Positions 36,654 to 46,785 are shown, counted from the stretch's first letter. The stretch is 64,000 bases of DNA from an uncultured Saccharospirillaceae bacterium (GCA_947503895.1 CANNFT010000002.1:248001-312000); one strand, 5' to 3'. Notes: generated by a model from the letters alone, not told the origin. Program-made: numbers and translations.

Positions 36654-37193
36654 TTAACGGGTTAATAATTCAGGGAATTTCGGTCCAGGATAGCCAATCG
36701 CGGGCCATGCCATTGGTTGACTGAACCAAGTCACACACATCAGTTTGTTTAATCCGTTGAAAGCCAAATTAAACAGGCCTAACGAACTATCTCGCCATCG
36801 ATTTAAGAATGCTTCAATGTCTGCTTCATTGGCATCCTCCCAGCGATCCCAAACACCAGTGGTGGCATAACGGGCTGGGGCAAAGTTGAGCAAATTCAAT
36901 AAATCGGTCAGCTGTTTTTGGTTATGCGGACCTTGCAACCAAATGCCTTGATCAATGTTTCTCAGCATGACTTGTATGCCCTCGGCTCGGGCTTGCGGGT
37001 TTTGCGGCAGGGACCCTTTGAGCATCACCGGAGCAATGGCCGTAAAAAAGACGCGATCAGATGTCCGCAGAACCTTCCATTCGCCGGACTGATTGACGGT
37101 ATCCGTACAACCGGATAATACGGCCGTTAAGCTGGTCGCCGATAATACGGCCGACCCCACTAAGCCCAGCTTCAGAAATTGGCGTCTGTGCAT
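36654..37193 (-). CDS. Tat-exported small partner of the GMC oxidoreductase
   Basis: This 179-residue protein has an N-terminal HRRQFLKLGLVGSAVL, a twin-arginine-like signal, with a possible lipobox (AVLSGC, near 29). The remainder is helical, resembling the small subunit (subunit 3) of gluconate 2-dehydrogenase-type enzymes, which usually accompanies GMC flavoproteins. It lies between the aldehyde dehydrogenase and GMC genes on the same strand with gaps under 90 bases. The enzyme identity is uncertain. If the small subunit leaves by Tat, the large subunit, which lacks a signal, might ride with it. Confidence 0.75.
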   Translation of the reverse strand: MHRRQFLKLGLVGSAVLSATSLTAVLSGCTDTVNQSGEWKVLRTSDRVFFTAIAPVMLKGSLPQNPQARAEGIQVMLRNIDQGIWLQGPHNQKQLTDLLNLLNFAPARYATTGVWDRWEDANEADIEAFLNRWRDSSLGLFNLAFNGLNKLMCVTWFSQPMAWPAIGYPGPKFPELLTR

Positions 37194-37268
37194 CAGTCTC
37201 TCGTCATTCTTTGCAGGCTACTTGGCGCGCCTGCTATTTTTTATTTTTTTAGCCTTCGCCGACTGACA

Positions 37269-38711
37269 TCAGCGTAAGAAAAACTTATAAATCAGTTTGT
37301 GCATTAAGCGGCCGTGCGGCGCGTGCACCCATTGGCTTGTGTTGATCAGACCTGCTCGGTGCACCGACTTGGCGTGACTAAACGTTAAAAACCCTTCATG
37401 CCCATGATAATGACCCATCCCAGAGTCACCCACACCTCCGAAAGGCATATCATCCTGCGCCAAGTGCACCAAGGTATTATTAATGGAGACGCCCCCGGCA
37501 TGGGTTTGGGTCAACACTTGAGATTGTTCTTTTCGATTCGGCCCAAAATAATATAAAGCGAGTGGTCGTGGACGCTGCTTGATAAACGCTAACGCTTCTT
37601 CTAAAGAATCGTAAGGCACGACGGGCAACAAGGGTCCAAAGATTTCATCCTGCATAATGGTCATGTCATCCGAGACCTGAGTCACCACCGTCGGCGCAAT
37701 CTTGCGCGTTCCACTTAGGTCTTCATTTTGAGGCGCTAATGACGTGACGTGCGCGCCTTTAGATTGAGCATCTGACAACAAACCCTGTAATCGCTGGTAT
37801 TGGCGATCATTAACAATCGCGCTGTAGTCCGGATTTGTCTTGAGTGTGGGGAAGCTGGCATTCACAGCCAACCGCAATTCAGCGGTTAACGCTTCCACCC
37901 GCGTGCGGGGGCAGAGAATGTAATCCGGTGCAATGCAGGTTTGACCGGCATTGGTGCCTTTGCCAAACATAATATAGCGAGCAGCGTCTGCGAGATTTGC
38001 TTCTTGTCCGATCAGAGTCGGCGACTTGCCCCCCAATTCCAGTGTGACGGGCACTAAGTTTTTGGCTGCGGCCGCCATGACGTGACGCCCAACAGCGGTC
38101 GAACCGGTGAACAGTAAGTGATCCCACGGCATCGCTGAAAAAGCGATACCCACTTCTGCTTCACCGGTTACCACGCCAACCTTTTCATCGCTGAATGCTT
38201 CGGACAGCATTTGCTGCAATACGGTATTCGTATTTGGGGTAAATTCAGACAGCTTTATCACCGCCCGATTACCTGCACCCAGAGCCGTCGCTAACGGCGC
38301 TAAGGCGAGTTGAATAGGGTAATTCCACGGCACCATAATGCCGACAACGCCTTTCGGCTGATAATATACTTTATTCGATGCGGGGGAGAACAATACACCC
38401 ACGTGTCGACGTGATGGTCGCATCCAACGCCGTAATTTTCGGCGATTGTATTTAATGCCCTCGACGGTGACCAATATTTCCGCCAGCAACGTTTCATCTT
38501 TCGACCGGCCACTGAAATCTGCATCCATGGCATCCGCCAGCGCATCTTTATATTTCAATAATGTGGACTTGAGAAGGTCAAGATCTGCACGTCGTTCCGC
38601 CAATGAGGGGTAAGGCATGGCATCGAACGCGCTGCGCTGCCGTTGAAAAACGGCCTCTAAATAATCAATTTGAAATTGATCTTCTTGAATTGGGCTAGCG
38701 GTGGCGACCAT
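37269..38711 (-). CDS. Aldehyde dehydrogenase, coniferyl-aldehyde type
   Basis: This NAD(P)-dependent enzyme of about 480 residues oxidises aldehydes to acids. Catalytic Glu is in VTLELGGKSPTLIG (near 225) and Cys in GTNAGQTCIAPDYIL (near 259). The C-terminal LIYKFFLR tail is like that of membrane-associated fatty-aldehyde enzymes. The start at 38711 is chosen for AGGAG upstream; an open frame extends 99 bases further without support. It is divergent from the TetR regulator at 39144 and is the first gene of the GMC operon, so the three may oxidise a long-chain alcohol. Confidence 0.93.
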   Translation of the reverse strand: MVATASPIQEDQFQIDYLEAVFQRQRSAFDAMPYPSLAERRADLDLLKSTLLKYKDALADAMDADFSGRSKDETLLAEILVTVEGIKYNRRKLRRWMRPSRRHVGVLFSPASNKVYYQPKGVVGIMVPWNYPIQLALAPLATALGAGNRAVIKLSEFTPNTNTVLQQMLSEAFSDEKVGVVTGEAEVGIAFSAMPWDHLLFTGSTAVGRHVMAAAAKNLVPVTLELGGKSPTLIGQEANLADAARYIMFGKGTNAGQTCIAPDYILCPRTRVEALTAELRLAVNASFPTLKTNPDYSAIVNDRQYQRLQGLLSDAQSKGAHVTSLAPQNEDLSGTRKIAPTVVTQVSDDMTIMQDEIFGPLLPVVPYDSLEEALAFIKQRPRPLALYYFGPNRKEQSQVLTQTHAGGVSINNTLVHLAQDDMPFGGVGDSGMGHYHGHEGFLTFSHAKSVHRAGLINTSQWVHAPHGRLMHKLIYKFFLR

Positions 38712-39143
38712 GGTCTTGCTCCTCTTTTCGGGGCATTGCAAACGGGTTGCGAGCACTGTTGCGAAACACTCTAAACTGAAAAGTAGCTGCCAATGTGCGC
38801 TGGCTAGCAAATCTACCTTAAAGGCGTTTTACGACGGTGTTGTAGCTGAGACACAGATTACGTTTGCTGGCATTATTAGAGCTATTACTCTAAAGGTCAA
38901 TAATCAATACGATCAGAGAGTAATCAAATTTAGGTGTAAACCATTGGCCTGATGCGCATAATTCATGGTCAATTAGGCCAAACACAGTGTCGATTTAAAC
39001 TGCCATCATACAAGAGGTCATCTTTTTAAAGCTGCTATTTTTAAGGTATGCCTCATGTCATTGGCCATACTGGACATGAAAAAACACATTGGCGGTACCC
39101 ACGCAGGGCTAATGGCAGAGGAGTGAGAAAGGAGTGGTTGGTA
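38712..39143. promoter_or_regulatory. Divergent control region, aldehyde dehydrogenase / TetR
   Basis: These 432 bases lie between divergent genes. They hold two inverted repeats: ATTACTCT at 38884-38891 with AGAGTAAT at 38917-38924, and TTGGCCT at 38944-38950 with AGGCCAA at 38975-38981. The first pair has a 25-base spacer and the second 24, so the two are similar in geometry. Either could bind the TetR protein encoded at 39144. AAAGGAGTGG at about 39128 is the TetR gene's ribosome site. Confidence 0.4.
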
Positions 39144-39806
39144 ATGAAGACCCGTGATCGAATTCTGCAAGCCAGTCTCACACTGTTTAATACGCAGGGT
39201 GAACGCAATGTCACGACAAACCATATTGCGGCCCATTTAAATATGAGTCCTGGAAATCTTTACTACCACTTTAAAAATAAGAACGAGATTATCTATGATC
39301 TTTACTTACAGTATGAAGCGTTGGTCGACAGCAACCTTAAGCTGCCCGAAGATCGCCCCATCGTTATTCAAGATAAACTCGTCTATTTGAAAGCCATATT
39401 TCAGGGGCTATGGGATTACCGATTCATTCATCGCGATCTGCAACATTTACTGCTAAACAATGATGCACTGCATCAACGGTATCATTTATTTTTTAAGCGC
39501 TGCTTGCATCAGTCTCAAGCTATTTTCAAGCGCATCCGCGAAGCGAACATTATTGAAGCCAGTGATGAAGAGTTATCCACCTTGTCACTGAATACGTGGA
39601 TTTTAGTCACATCTTGGTTTGGCTTTTTACACACGAATCTGTTGGTTAAGAACACCACGGAAGAATCACAAGAATTATTAGAGGCTGGCATCTTCCAAGT
39701 GTTTGCACTTGAGCGTCCGTATTTAACGGAAGCCTACCGTCAGCCGGTGGCCGATTTGGCCGCGTCTTTAGGGCCGAGTCTCGATGAACTCGCCATGCTA
39801 AAGTGA
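39144..39806 (+). CDS. TetR family transcriptional regulator
   Basis: This 220-residue repressor has an N-terminal helix-turn-helix with KTRDRILQASLTLFNTQGER, then NVTTNHIAAHLNMSPGNLYY HFKNK (quoted in parts), exactly the TetR pattern. The remainder is a helical ligand-binding domain whose ligand is unknown. The ATG at 39144 has AAAGGAG upstream; the frame is open for 96 bases further but the domain starts here. It is divergent from the aldehyde dehydrogenase operon, its likely target. Confidence 0.94.
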   Translation: MKTRDRILQASLTLFNTQGERNVTTNHIAAHLNMSPGNLYYHFKNKNEIIYDLYLQYEALVDSNLKLPEDRPIVIQDKLVYLKAIFQGLWDYRFIHRDLQHLLLNNDALHQRYHLFFKRCLHQSQAIFKRIREANIIEASDEELSTLSLNTWILVTSWFGFLHTNLLVKNTTEESQELLEAGIFQVFALERPYLTEAYRQPVADLAASLGPSLDELAMLK

Positions 39807-40001
39807 TTCCTCATCGTGCGACGATTGCCCACAGTTGGGTGAATGTCCGTTTGAGATAATCAGCAAAGGTGCAGATTGACAGTAAAACGGTCTATCTTGT
39901 CCGCGCGCTGCTTTCCTACTTTGCCCACTTCGCTGCATCTGACAAAATGGCGACCAATTCTGCACAACACATTGCAATCAGACCTTTCCTTATCCACAGG
40001 C

Positions 40002-40757
40002 ATGCACACGTCCATGACTAAAATCGAATGTTGTATCATGGGCCTGCAAGGGGCCATGGCAAATTATTTAAGCCAATCACTGGGGGAATATCATCAGTGC
40101 ATTCAGCTTAACAGTCGTGATATTTCAGCATTGGTCTCTCACTTGGAATATCGCTTTAACCCGCAAGCCAAACAACACACGCTTCGCCCATTCGTCATTC
40201 TGGATTTCACCCATCCTCAATGCACCCAAAATCTGCTGGATCAAATTGGTGATCGCTTTCCCGTGCATTGGGTCATTGGCACCAGTGGATTATCAAACGA
40301 CATTCAACAGCAAATCCGAACGCTGGGCGAAAGCAGCAGTGTATTTTGGTCCAGTAACTTTTCGCTCGGTGCTGCCATTCAAAATTATCTCACGCACACT
40401 TTAGGGCAACTGTTAGGCCAGCAAGGTCAGGCTTCGATTTTGGATTTTCACAACACGGAACAAACGGAAGACTTCAGTGCCACTGCACATGCCTTACAAC
40501 ATGCTTGGGAAGGCGGAGCAGGCTCGCCAGCACACATGACATCGGTACGCGTCGGAGATGGTATAAGCGAACACACTCTCTTTGCCACGCTGCCCGGTGA
40601 ACGCTTGGAATTAACGCACCGGTTACTCGACCAAAAGGCCTTTCTCGCCGGTGTCCGCTTAGCCATCACTAAAGTTGTGCAAGAGCAGCATGGACTATTT
40701 GATATGCGAGATTTATTTCAACCCGTCTCTGAGCACAAACTGAGCACGACGCTTTAG
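40002..40757 (+). CDS. Degenerate DapB (dihydrodipicolinate reductase) paralog
   Basis: This protein of about 251 residues has the DapB fold markers: a weak NAD(P) loop (IMGLQGAMA), VILDFTHPQCTQNLL, HWVIGTSGLSND, VFWSSNFSLGAAI, and a C-terminal part SVRVGDGISEHTLFATLPGE followed by ERLELTH and GLFDMRDLF. The catalytic segment EAHHRHK-DAPSGTA of true DapB is replaced by ILDFHNTEQTEDFSATA, so the catalytic His and Lys are lost. It is unlikely to have normal reductase activity. A full dapB should exist elsewhere. Starts at 40002 and 40014 are both possible. Confidence 0.75.
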   Translation: MHTSMTKIECCIMGLQGAMANYLSQSLGEYHQCIQLNSRDISALVSHLEYRFNPQAKQHTLRPFVILDFTHPQCTQNLLDQIGDRFPVHWVIGTSGLSNDIQQQIRTLGESSSVFWSSNFSLGAAIQNYLTHTLGQLLGQQGQASILDFHNTEQTEDFSATAHALQHAWEGGAGSPAHMTSVRVGDGISEHTLFATLPGERLELTHRLLDQKAFLAGVRLAITKVVQEQHGLFDMRDLFQPVSEHKLSTTL

Positions 40758-40804
40758 CGTCAAAGGCGAGCGGTATTCACGATAGCGGCGTGTAGGTGAA
40801 GCGC

Positions 40805-41392
40805 TTACTCAGATCGAAACAACCTCGACATGACTTGGCCTGTGCGCTTTTCGCGGTGCAATCGCCACGAACTCGGTAAGCGCATATCTGCTAACGCCAG
40901 TTCGCTTTCGATATACACCCAAGCATTGGGTTTCAACAAACCTTGGCGGTCAATCCGATCAATACAATCCTGCAATAAATCTTGGCCAAAGGGCGGATCA
41001 AGAAAGATCAAATCAAACGCCGCGGAGGATTCAACAGACCAATGGTCCAACCAATACAGCGCTTCTGCTTGGTAGATTTCAGCATTTTTCGCTTTCAGCA
41101 GCTCAGCATTTTCGGTTAACTGCAGCGCAGCTTTACCATTTTTTTCGGTCAACACGACACTTGCCGCACCGCGTGACAACGCTTCAAACCCCAACGCGCC
41201 ACTGCCTGAAAATAAGTCTAAGCACCGTGCGCCGACGATGTCTTGTTGAATCCAATTAAAGAGCGTCTCACGCACTCGATCGGTGGTGGGCCGTAAGCCT
41301 TGAACATCGGGAAAGGGTAATAAGCGACTGCGCCATTCACCGCCGATAATACGAAGGCGGTTCGCTCTGCTTTTAGTCATAGGTCTTGCCAT
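40805..41392 (-). CDS. rsmD: 16S rRNA m2G966 methyltransferase
   Basis: This 195-residue SAM-dependent enzyme methylates G966 of 16S rRNA. The SAM loop is LDLFSGSGALGFEALSRGA (near 59-77), and the catalytic FLDPPFG lies near 131, the N-methyltransferase signature. The N-terminal GGEWRSRLLPFPDVQGLRPT is family-specific. It overlaps the M16-like gene upstream by 20 bases, so the two are co-transcribed. In Pseudomonas rsmD also sits beside M16 genes and ftsY. Confidence 0.97.
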   Translation of the reverse strand: MARPMTKSRANRLRIIGGEWRSRLLPFPDVQGLRPTTDRVRETLFNWIQQDIVGARCLDLFSGSGALGFEALSRGAASVVLTEKNGKAALQLTENAELLKAKNAEIYQAEALYWLDHWSVESSAAFDLIFLDPPFGQDLLQDCIDRIDRQGLLKPNAWVYIESELALADMRLPSSWRLHREKRTGQVMSRLFRSE

Positions 41393-42638
41393 TAGAAAGG
41401 ATAGGGGCCAGTAACGTCGATACTTGTGCTTGCCACTGCTCAGGCGTCAATTGAAGCATCCACTGGAACCCTTCGTGCAACACATTTTCGCTATATTGAT
41501 AAGCAAACATGTGCATCAACATCCGACTGAATGACTCCGGCTGGTGGGTTTGTTGAATCCATTTGACGGCTAGCTGTCGCTGAGCGCGCGCCATCATATC
41601 GGAATCATCCAAACCTTGCACAAACTCTGTCATCGATCCTTCAAAGAGTGAAAATTGATTAATCACTAATGTACTGCTCAGCAAACCCGTTTTAAGTTCT
41701 ACTGCGGTTCCATACTGCGCTTGAATACCCTGCAGTGTCAGCCCCATCAATGCCCAATGGCTAGCTTGGCCATTGGCGGCTGGCCAGCGCATGAGCGCGG
41801 ATTCACCAGATTGCACTAAACAAGGCAGTTCACAGGTGAGGCTATCGGCTGATGGTGTCGCTGACGAGGCAGACGACGCTATCCGTTCTCGTTCCATTGC
41901 TGCATGGCTTTGAAAAGGCCAGGGCCGTGGCACACGCGGCAGCAAAGACTCACTCAACACACGAGCTGCTTCTACGGTTAAATCGCCCACCAAAGTGAGC
42001 TTTACACCTGCGGGGTGCAGCCATTTTTTTTGGAAAGCTTGCAGCTCCGCTCGCGTAATTGAATCAATATCCACCGCCGCTGCGCTGCCAAGAGCGTGGT
42101 AAGGGTGCGGCACAGGGTAAAGCTGGTTCATCAATTCATCGCTCAAACTGGCCATAGGTGTTTGACGCAATGAAGGCAAAATAGCCGTCGGCAATTCTGG
42201 ATGGTACAACCAAATTTGTAGGCGTCGGATCTGGGCGAAAAGCGCACTGGGGTCTGAATCGAGCAATATTTCGAACTTCAAAAAGTCTTCGCTCAATCGA
42301 ATCTTGACGGGCAAGTTTTGCTGGCTGGCTTCCCATTTCATGGCCTTTGCCAACAATAACAGTGTGGATGCGGACGCTGTTTCGAACTGTCCCTGTGCCG
42401 TCGGATAATGGCGCGGAAACCACAACTGAAATGCTAACCGCTCACTGACCATGGAGTGAAACCAGATTTGGCTACCACTGTCCGTTGTCCAGCTGTGAAT
42501 GTTTAAGCTGGGCGCGGGCGGTAAGGTTATTTTAGATTTAGACGTAAACGGTAGGTTCAGCAGTACCACCATCACCAATGTGATGAATATCAATGCATTG
42601 AGCATACCGCGGCTGAATTGCGGCTGTTTCGCTTCCAT
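41373..42638 (-). CDS. M16 (insulinase-like) protein lacking the zinc motif
   Basis: This 421-residue protein is anchored by an N-terminal helix (about 13-28). The fold is M16-like: ERLAFQLWFPRHYPTAQGQF, then LHPAGVKLTLVGDLTVEAAR. The HxxEH zinc motif that should follow the first domain is absent (FETASASTLLLLAKAMKWEA there), so it is not a protease by itself. In Pseudomonas such a non-catalytic subunit is paired with an active M16 protease beside rsmD and ftsY; only the inactive one is seen here. It may have a partner elsewhere or a different role. Confidence 0.8.
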   Translation of the reverse strand: MEAKQPQFSRGMLNALIFITLVMVVLLNLPFTSKSKITLPPAPSLNIHSWTTDSGSQIWFHSMVSERLAFQLWFPRHYPTAQGQFETASASTLLLLAKAMKWEASQQNLPVKIRLSEDFLKFEILLDSDPSALFAQIRRLQIWLYHPELPTAILPSLRQTPMASLSDELMNQLYPVPHPYHALGSAAAVDIDSITRAELQAFQKKWLHPAGVKLTLVGDLTVEAARVLSESLLPRVPRPWPFQSHAAMERERIASSASSATPSADSLTCELPCLVQSGESALMRWPAANGQASHWALMGLTLQGIQAQYGTAVELKTGLLSSTLVINQFSLFEGSMTEFVQGLDDSDMMARAQRQLAVKWIQQTHQPESFSRMLMHMFAYQYSENVLHEGFQWMLQLTPEQWQAQVSTLLAPILSNGKTYD

Positions 42639-42704
42639 GCTGAAGAATTCCCCTTCGACAAGTGGTAGGATAGCCGCTTTTTAGAATCAGGTGGAAAATT
42701 GCCC

Positions 42705-44036
42705 ATGTTTGGTTGGGGTAAGTCCAGAAAGAAAAAGGCTGAAGAAGCCAAAGCAAAAGCACTGGCACAAGCAAAAGTCGACGCCGAACAGGCTGTTTTA
42801 TCCGATCAAGCAGAAGCCACAGAGACCGCCTCTCATCCGCCTGAAGTGACTGTATCCGCTGACGAGACGACACCAGCTGAAGTCCATGCTACGGCGGAAC
42901 CGGCGGCGTCTTCCACACCGTCTGTTGCTCACTCTGATGAGTCGACACCGCCACTCGCGGACCATACGAAAGAGGCAGAGACGCCAGTTGTTGAACAACC
43001 GATCGACGACAGCCCGACGGAAACCCCAGACACCGAAGCGAGCACCGTCGAAGTCGACGAATCGCCAGCCCAACCCGCTGCTGTATCAGAAACGCAAGAA
43101 AAGCCACAGAAGAAAGGCTTTTTCGCACGTATTAAATCTGGGTTACAGCGCACCCGCTCTGGCCTCGCAGACGGCTTAGCCGACCTGCTGCTTGGCAAAA
43201 AAGAAATTGATGATGATCTACTAGAAGAAATCGAAACCCAGTTGTTAATGGCCGATATCGGCGTTCAGGCAACGCAAGATATTATTGATGACCTGACCGA
43301 TCGTACGTCTCGCAAAGAGTTGAAAGACAGCGATGCGTTGTTTGATGCCCTCAAGCAACACCTGCGTGATTTGCTTGAGCCCTGCGTCGCGCCGCTGGTG
43401 ATCGAAAAAAGCGACAAGCCTTACGTCATCCTCATGGTCGGTGTGAACGGTGTGGGCAAAACCACCACAATTGGCAAAATGACCAAACGCTTTCAGGCCG
43501 AAGGACGGTCGGTTGTATTGGCTGCCGGTGATACTTTCCGTGCCGCTGCGGTGGAACAATTGCAAACTTGGGGCGAACGCAACCAAGTGCCCGTGATTGC
43601 TCAGCATACCGGCGCTGATAGCGCATCCGTGATTTTTGACGCCGTGCAGTCCGCTCAAGCCAAAGGCACTGACATTGTGATTGCTGACACGGCAGGGCGT
43701 TTACAAAACAAAGCGCACTTAATGAAAGAACTCGAAAAAGTCGTGCGCGTGATGAAAAAACTGGACGACAGCGCCCCCCATGAAGTCATGTTGGTACTGG
43801 ACGCTGGCACGGGCCAAAACGCCTTGAATCAAGCGAGAACATTCCAGCAAGCCGTTGGTGTCACCAGCGTTAGCTTAACCAAACTTGATGGCACCGCAAA
43901 AGGCGGCATCATTTTCGCCATCGCCAAAGAGCTGGGTCTTCCGGTACGCTTTATTGGGGTAGGTGAGCAAATTGACGATTTGCGCCCTTTCGCAGCAAAT
44001 GAATTCATTGATGCTTTATTTAGCCGAGATGAATAG
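42705..44036 (+). CDS. ftsY: Signal recognition particle receptor FtsY
   Basis: This GTPase of about 443 residues docks SRP-bound ribosomes at the membrane. The acidic, Ala/Glu-rich N-terminal A domain (about 1-145) is followed by the NG domain: [18 protein letters not shown] (G1), [20 protein letters not shown] (G3), [10 protein letters not shown] (G4). ATG 42705 is chosen over TTG 42699 because AGGTGGA is correctly spaced. It heads the ftsY-ftsE-ftsX-rpoH order typical of gammaproteobacteria. Confidence 0.97.
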   Translation: MFGWGKSRKKKAEEAKAKALAQAKVDAEQAVLSDQAEATETASHPPEVTVSADETTPAEVHATAEPAASSTPSVAHSDESTPPLADHTKEAETPVVEQPIDDSPTETPDTEASTVEVDESPAQPAAVSETQEKPQKKGFFARIKSGLQRTRSGLADGLADLLLGKKEIDDDLLEEIETQLLMADIGVQATQDIIDDLTDRTSRKELKDSDALFDALKQHLRDLLEPCVAPLVIEKSDKPYVILMVGVNGVGKTTTIGKMTKRFQAEGRSVVLAAGDTFRAAAVEQLQTWGERNQVPVIAQHTGADSASVIFDAVQSAQAKGTDIVIADTAGRLQNKAHLMKELEKVVRVMKKLDDSAPHEVMLVLDAGTGQNALNQARTFQQAVGVTSVSLTKLDGTAKGGIIFAIAKELGLPVRFIGVGEQIDDLRPFAANEFIDALFSRDE

Positions 44037-44079
44037 AAGGGTCGACCAAAGCCATCCGTGATGACACAGGTTTAAATGT

Positions 44080-44748
44080 ATGGGAAATGTTGTTTTTGAT
44101 CGCGTCACCAAACGCTATGCAGGCGGTCGTGATGCGCTCAACGACGTCAGCTTTGAACTGGCCAAAGGCGAGATGGCATTTCTCACTGGGCATTCAGGTG
44201 CGGGCAAGAGTACGCTACTCAAACTCATCATGTTGATGGAAAAAGCCACGCAAGGACAAGTATTGGTGGATGGCGTCAATCTCGCTCGATTAGGCAAAGG
44301 TCAAATTCCCTACCACCGTCGTCGCATTGGTGTCGTCTTCCAAAACCATCAGCTGTTATTTGATCGATCAGTATTCGAAAACGTTGCGTTGCCTCTGCGT
44401 ATCGCGGGTTATGACAGTCGAGAGCTGGCCAGACGCGTGCGCGCAGCCTTGGATAAAGTGGGGCTGTTAGACAAAGAGCTGAGCAACCCTGTCGAGCTGT
44501 CCGGCGGTGAGCAACAACGTGTGGGCATCGCCCGCGCCGTGGTCAACAAACCCAGCCTCATTCTTGCCGATGAGCCCACCGGTAACCTCGACCCAAAACT
44601 ATCCACAGAAATCATGCAGTTGTTGGAGCAATTCAACGCCGTGGGCGTTAGCGTGCTGATTGCCAGTCACGACCTCGCATTGATTAATCGCCTCGATCAT
44701 CGAGTGATCAGCCTAAAAGACGGCCGATTGGCGTCAGGAGAGGCATAG
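44080..44748 (+). CDS. ftsE: Cell division ATPase FtsE
   Basis: This 222-residue ABC-type ATPase acts with FtsX in the divisome and controls peptidoglycan hydrolases at septation. Walker A is GHSGAGKST (near 38), signature [15 protein letters not shown] (near 140), Walker [10 protein letters not shown] (near 163), and H-loop IASHDLALI (near 195). FtsX follows with no gap, so the genes are translated together. Confidence 0.97.
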   Translation: MGNVVFDRVTKRYAGGRDALNDVSFELAKGEMAFLTGHSGAGKSTLLKLIMLMEKATQGQVLVDGVNLARLGKGQIPYHRRRIGVVFQNHQLLFDRSVFENVALPLRIAGYDSRELARRVRAALDKVGLLDKELSNPVELSGGEQQRVGIARAVVNKPSLILADEPTGNLDPKLSTEIMQLLEQFNAVGVSVLIASHDLALINRLDHRVISLKDGRLASGEA

Positions 44749-45726
44749 ATGAACCCACCTCGTACCGCCGCTGCTAAAGGCGCTAGCCAAAGCAAGGTTC
44801 GCGTTCAGCACAAGTGGTCAGCCTACTTGGCGCATCACCGACTGACCGCACGCGAAAGTCTGACTCGCCTGCTCAAATCTCCGGTGGCCAGCACCATGAC
44901 ATGGCTCGTACTGGCCATTGCACTGGCATTGCCCATGACGCTGTATGTCTCCATCGAGAACGTCAAGCAGCTCAGCCAAACTTGGGATCAAACCAGCCAA
45001 GTCAGCGTGTATTTAAAAACCGGCATCAGCGATGGATTAGGACGTCAGATATCCGAACAAATTGAAGACTGGCCTCAAGTGAACAGCGTCAGCTTTGTCG
45101 ATGCAGACCAAGCCTTAAAGGAATTCAGCGCCGCAACGGGCCTTAACGACGTACTGGGCGCGCTCAAAAACAACCCTTTGCCAGCCGTAATCAGCATTGT
45201 GCCCAATTTGGGGGATCAAAATGAAGCAGCGCTCGTCACACTGCAAGAGAAGCTTCAGGCGCTCCCCAGTGTGGACTCCGTGCAAATGGATATGGCGTGG
45301 GTTAAACGACTTTATCAATTCATGGAGCTGGGCCAACGCCTAGTATGGTCACTGGGTGTGCTACTCGGTGTCGCCGTGCTACTGATCGTCGGCAACACCA
45401 TTCGATTGTCCATAGAAGCCCGCCGTGATGAAATCGTGGTCGTTAAACTCGTCGGAGGAACAGATCCCTTCGTACGCCGTCCATTCCTATATACCGGTAT
45501 TTGGTACGGCCTAGGCGGAGGAATAATTGCGTGGTGCCTACTCAATGCGGGTTTAATGTGGTTAGCCAACCCTATCGAGCAGCTCATCAGCTTGTATGGC
45601 AGTGACTTTAGCTTGAAGGGGCTTGGCCTCTACGACAGTGTATTACTGATCTTCGACGGCGTAGCATTAGGCTGGTTTGGCGCATGGTTGGCGGTTTCAC
45701 GCCATCTGCAAAGTATTGAACCCTAA
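44749..45726 (+). CDS. ftsX: Cell division protein FtsX
   Basis: This 325-residue membrane partner of FtsE has a cytoplasmic N-terminus (about 1-50), a first helix (MTWLVLAIALALPMTLYV), a large periplasmic loop (about 75-200) that contacts amidase activators, and three C-terminal helices (LVWSLGVLLGVAVLLIVGN, and so on). The conserved VVVKLVGGTDPFVRRPFLY loop lies near 233. It starts one base after the ftsE stop. Confidence 0.97.
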   Translation: MNPPRTAAAKGASQSKVRVQHKWSAYLAHHRLTARESLTRLLKSPVASTMTWLVLAIALALPMTLYVSIENVKQLSQTWDQTSQVSVYLKTGISDGLGRQISEQIEDWPQVNSVSFVDADQALKEFSAATGLNDVLGALKNNPLPAVISIVPNLGDQNEAALVTLQEKLQALPSVDSVQMDMAWVKRLYQFMELGQRLVWSLGVLLGVAVLLIVGNTIRLSIEARRDEIVVVKLVGGTDPFVRRPFLYTGIWYGLGGGIIAWCLLNAGLMWLANPIEQLISLYGSDFSLKGLGLYDSVLLIFDGVALGWFGAWLAVSRHLQSIEP

Positions 45727-45892
45727 TTCACACAGCTGCTCTCTAGGCATCGTGCTGTAATATCACATTGAATAGAGCGCACAGTGAAACATTGCGTTGC
45801 GTCATGAAACTTTTACAGGGGTTAGCGCTCCAAAAAACACAGTGCTACACTGCTATCCGAAATGTAATAAGTCATTGGAGACAATATCCGAT

Positions 45893-46759
45893 ATGAACAC
45901 CAGCTTAATGGCACAAACCATCACTAGTATGACACCGGGTCGTGACCTGGATGGATACATGAATGCGATTGGTGGCATAGCGGTGTTAACTGCCGAGCAA
46001 GAAAAGGACTTGGCAGAACGCTTCTATTACAAAGAAGACCTTGATGCCGCGCGCCAATTGGTTGTTTCACACCTAAGATTCGTTGTGCATATAGCGAAGA
46101 GTTATAGTGGATACGGCCTGAATCAATCAGATTTGATTCAAGAAGGTAATGTCGGGCTGATGAAAGCCGTCAAACGCTTTAACCCAGAAGTGGGTGTGCG
46201 CTTGGTGAGCTTCGCTGTCCACTGGATCAAGGCCGAAATTCACGAATTTATATTGAAAAACTGGCGTATCGTAAAAGTCGCCACCACCAAAGCTCAGCGT
46301 AAATTATTCTTCAACTTGCGCAGCGCTAAAAAACGCTTGGGTTGGTTGAATAACGCAGAGGCCAGCAAAATTGCTGAAGATCTTGGCGTTGCCGTTAAAG
46401 AAGTGCATGAAATGGAAGGCCGGCTAACAGCCTACGATTCCGCCTTCGATAGCCCTGTCGCCGATGATGACGACGCAGCCTTTCAAGCACCGGTGAACTA
46501 TTTAGAAGACCACAGCTACGACCCTGCGAGCCAAATTGAGCAAGCCGATTACGAGCAAGACTCAACTTCGCGCTTGCAAGATGCGTTAGTGCAGCTGGAT
46601 GAGCGCAGCCAAGATATCTTAATGCGCCGCTGGTTGGTTGAAGAAAAAGCCACCTTGCAAGAGTTGGCCGATGAATACGGTGTTTCTGCTGAGCGCATCC
46701 GCCAGCTTGAAAAGAACGCCATGAAAAAAGTAAAAGGTATGATGGAAGCCAGCGCGTAA
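45893..46759 (+). CDS. rpoH: Heat-shock sigma factor RpoH (sigma-32)
   Basis: This 288-residue sigma factor directs heat-shock transcription. Region 2 shows [27 protein letters not shown]. The RpoH box, [20 protein letters not shown] (near 129-148), is diagnostic. Region 4 includes [20 protein letters not shown], with the helix-turn-helix [23 protein letters not shown] 45893 has a TTGGAGA ribosome site and matches family starts. It follows ftsX after 166 bases. A sigma-32-type promoter is found upstream of htpX at 8049. Confidence 0.98.
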   Translation: MNTSLMAQTITSMTPGRDLDGYMNAIGGIAVLTAEQEKDLAERFYYKEDLDAARQLVVSHLRFVVHIAKSYSGYGLNQSDLIQEGNVGLMKAVKRFNPEVGVRLVSFAVHWIKAEIHEFILKNWRIVKVATTKAQRKLFFNLRSAKKRLGWLNNAEASKIAEDLGVAVKEVHEMEGRLTAYDSAFDSPVADDDDAAFQAPVNYLEDHSYDPASQIEQADYEQDSTSRLQDALVQLDERSQDILMRRWLVEEKATLQELADEYGVSAERIRQLEKNAMKKVKGMMEASA

Positions 46760-46785
46760 GCAATCGGTACATCCTCCTGCGAATA

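Noticed and set aside
42798..43198. Long open frames on both strands in the 5' part of ftsY
   Set aside because: They arise from the Ala/Glu/Pro-rich composition of the FtsY acidic domain; only the ftsY frame continues into conserved GTPase motifs.
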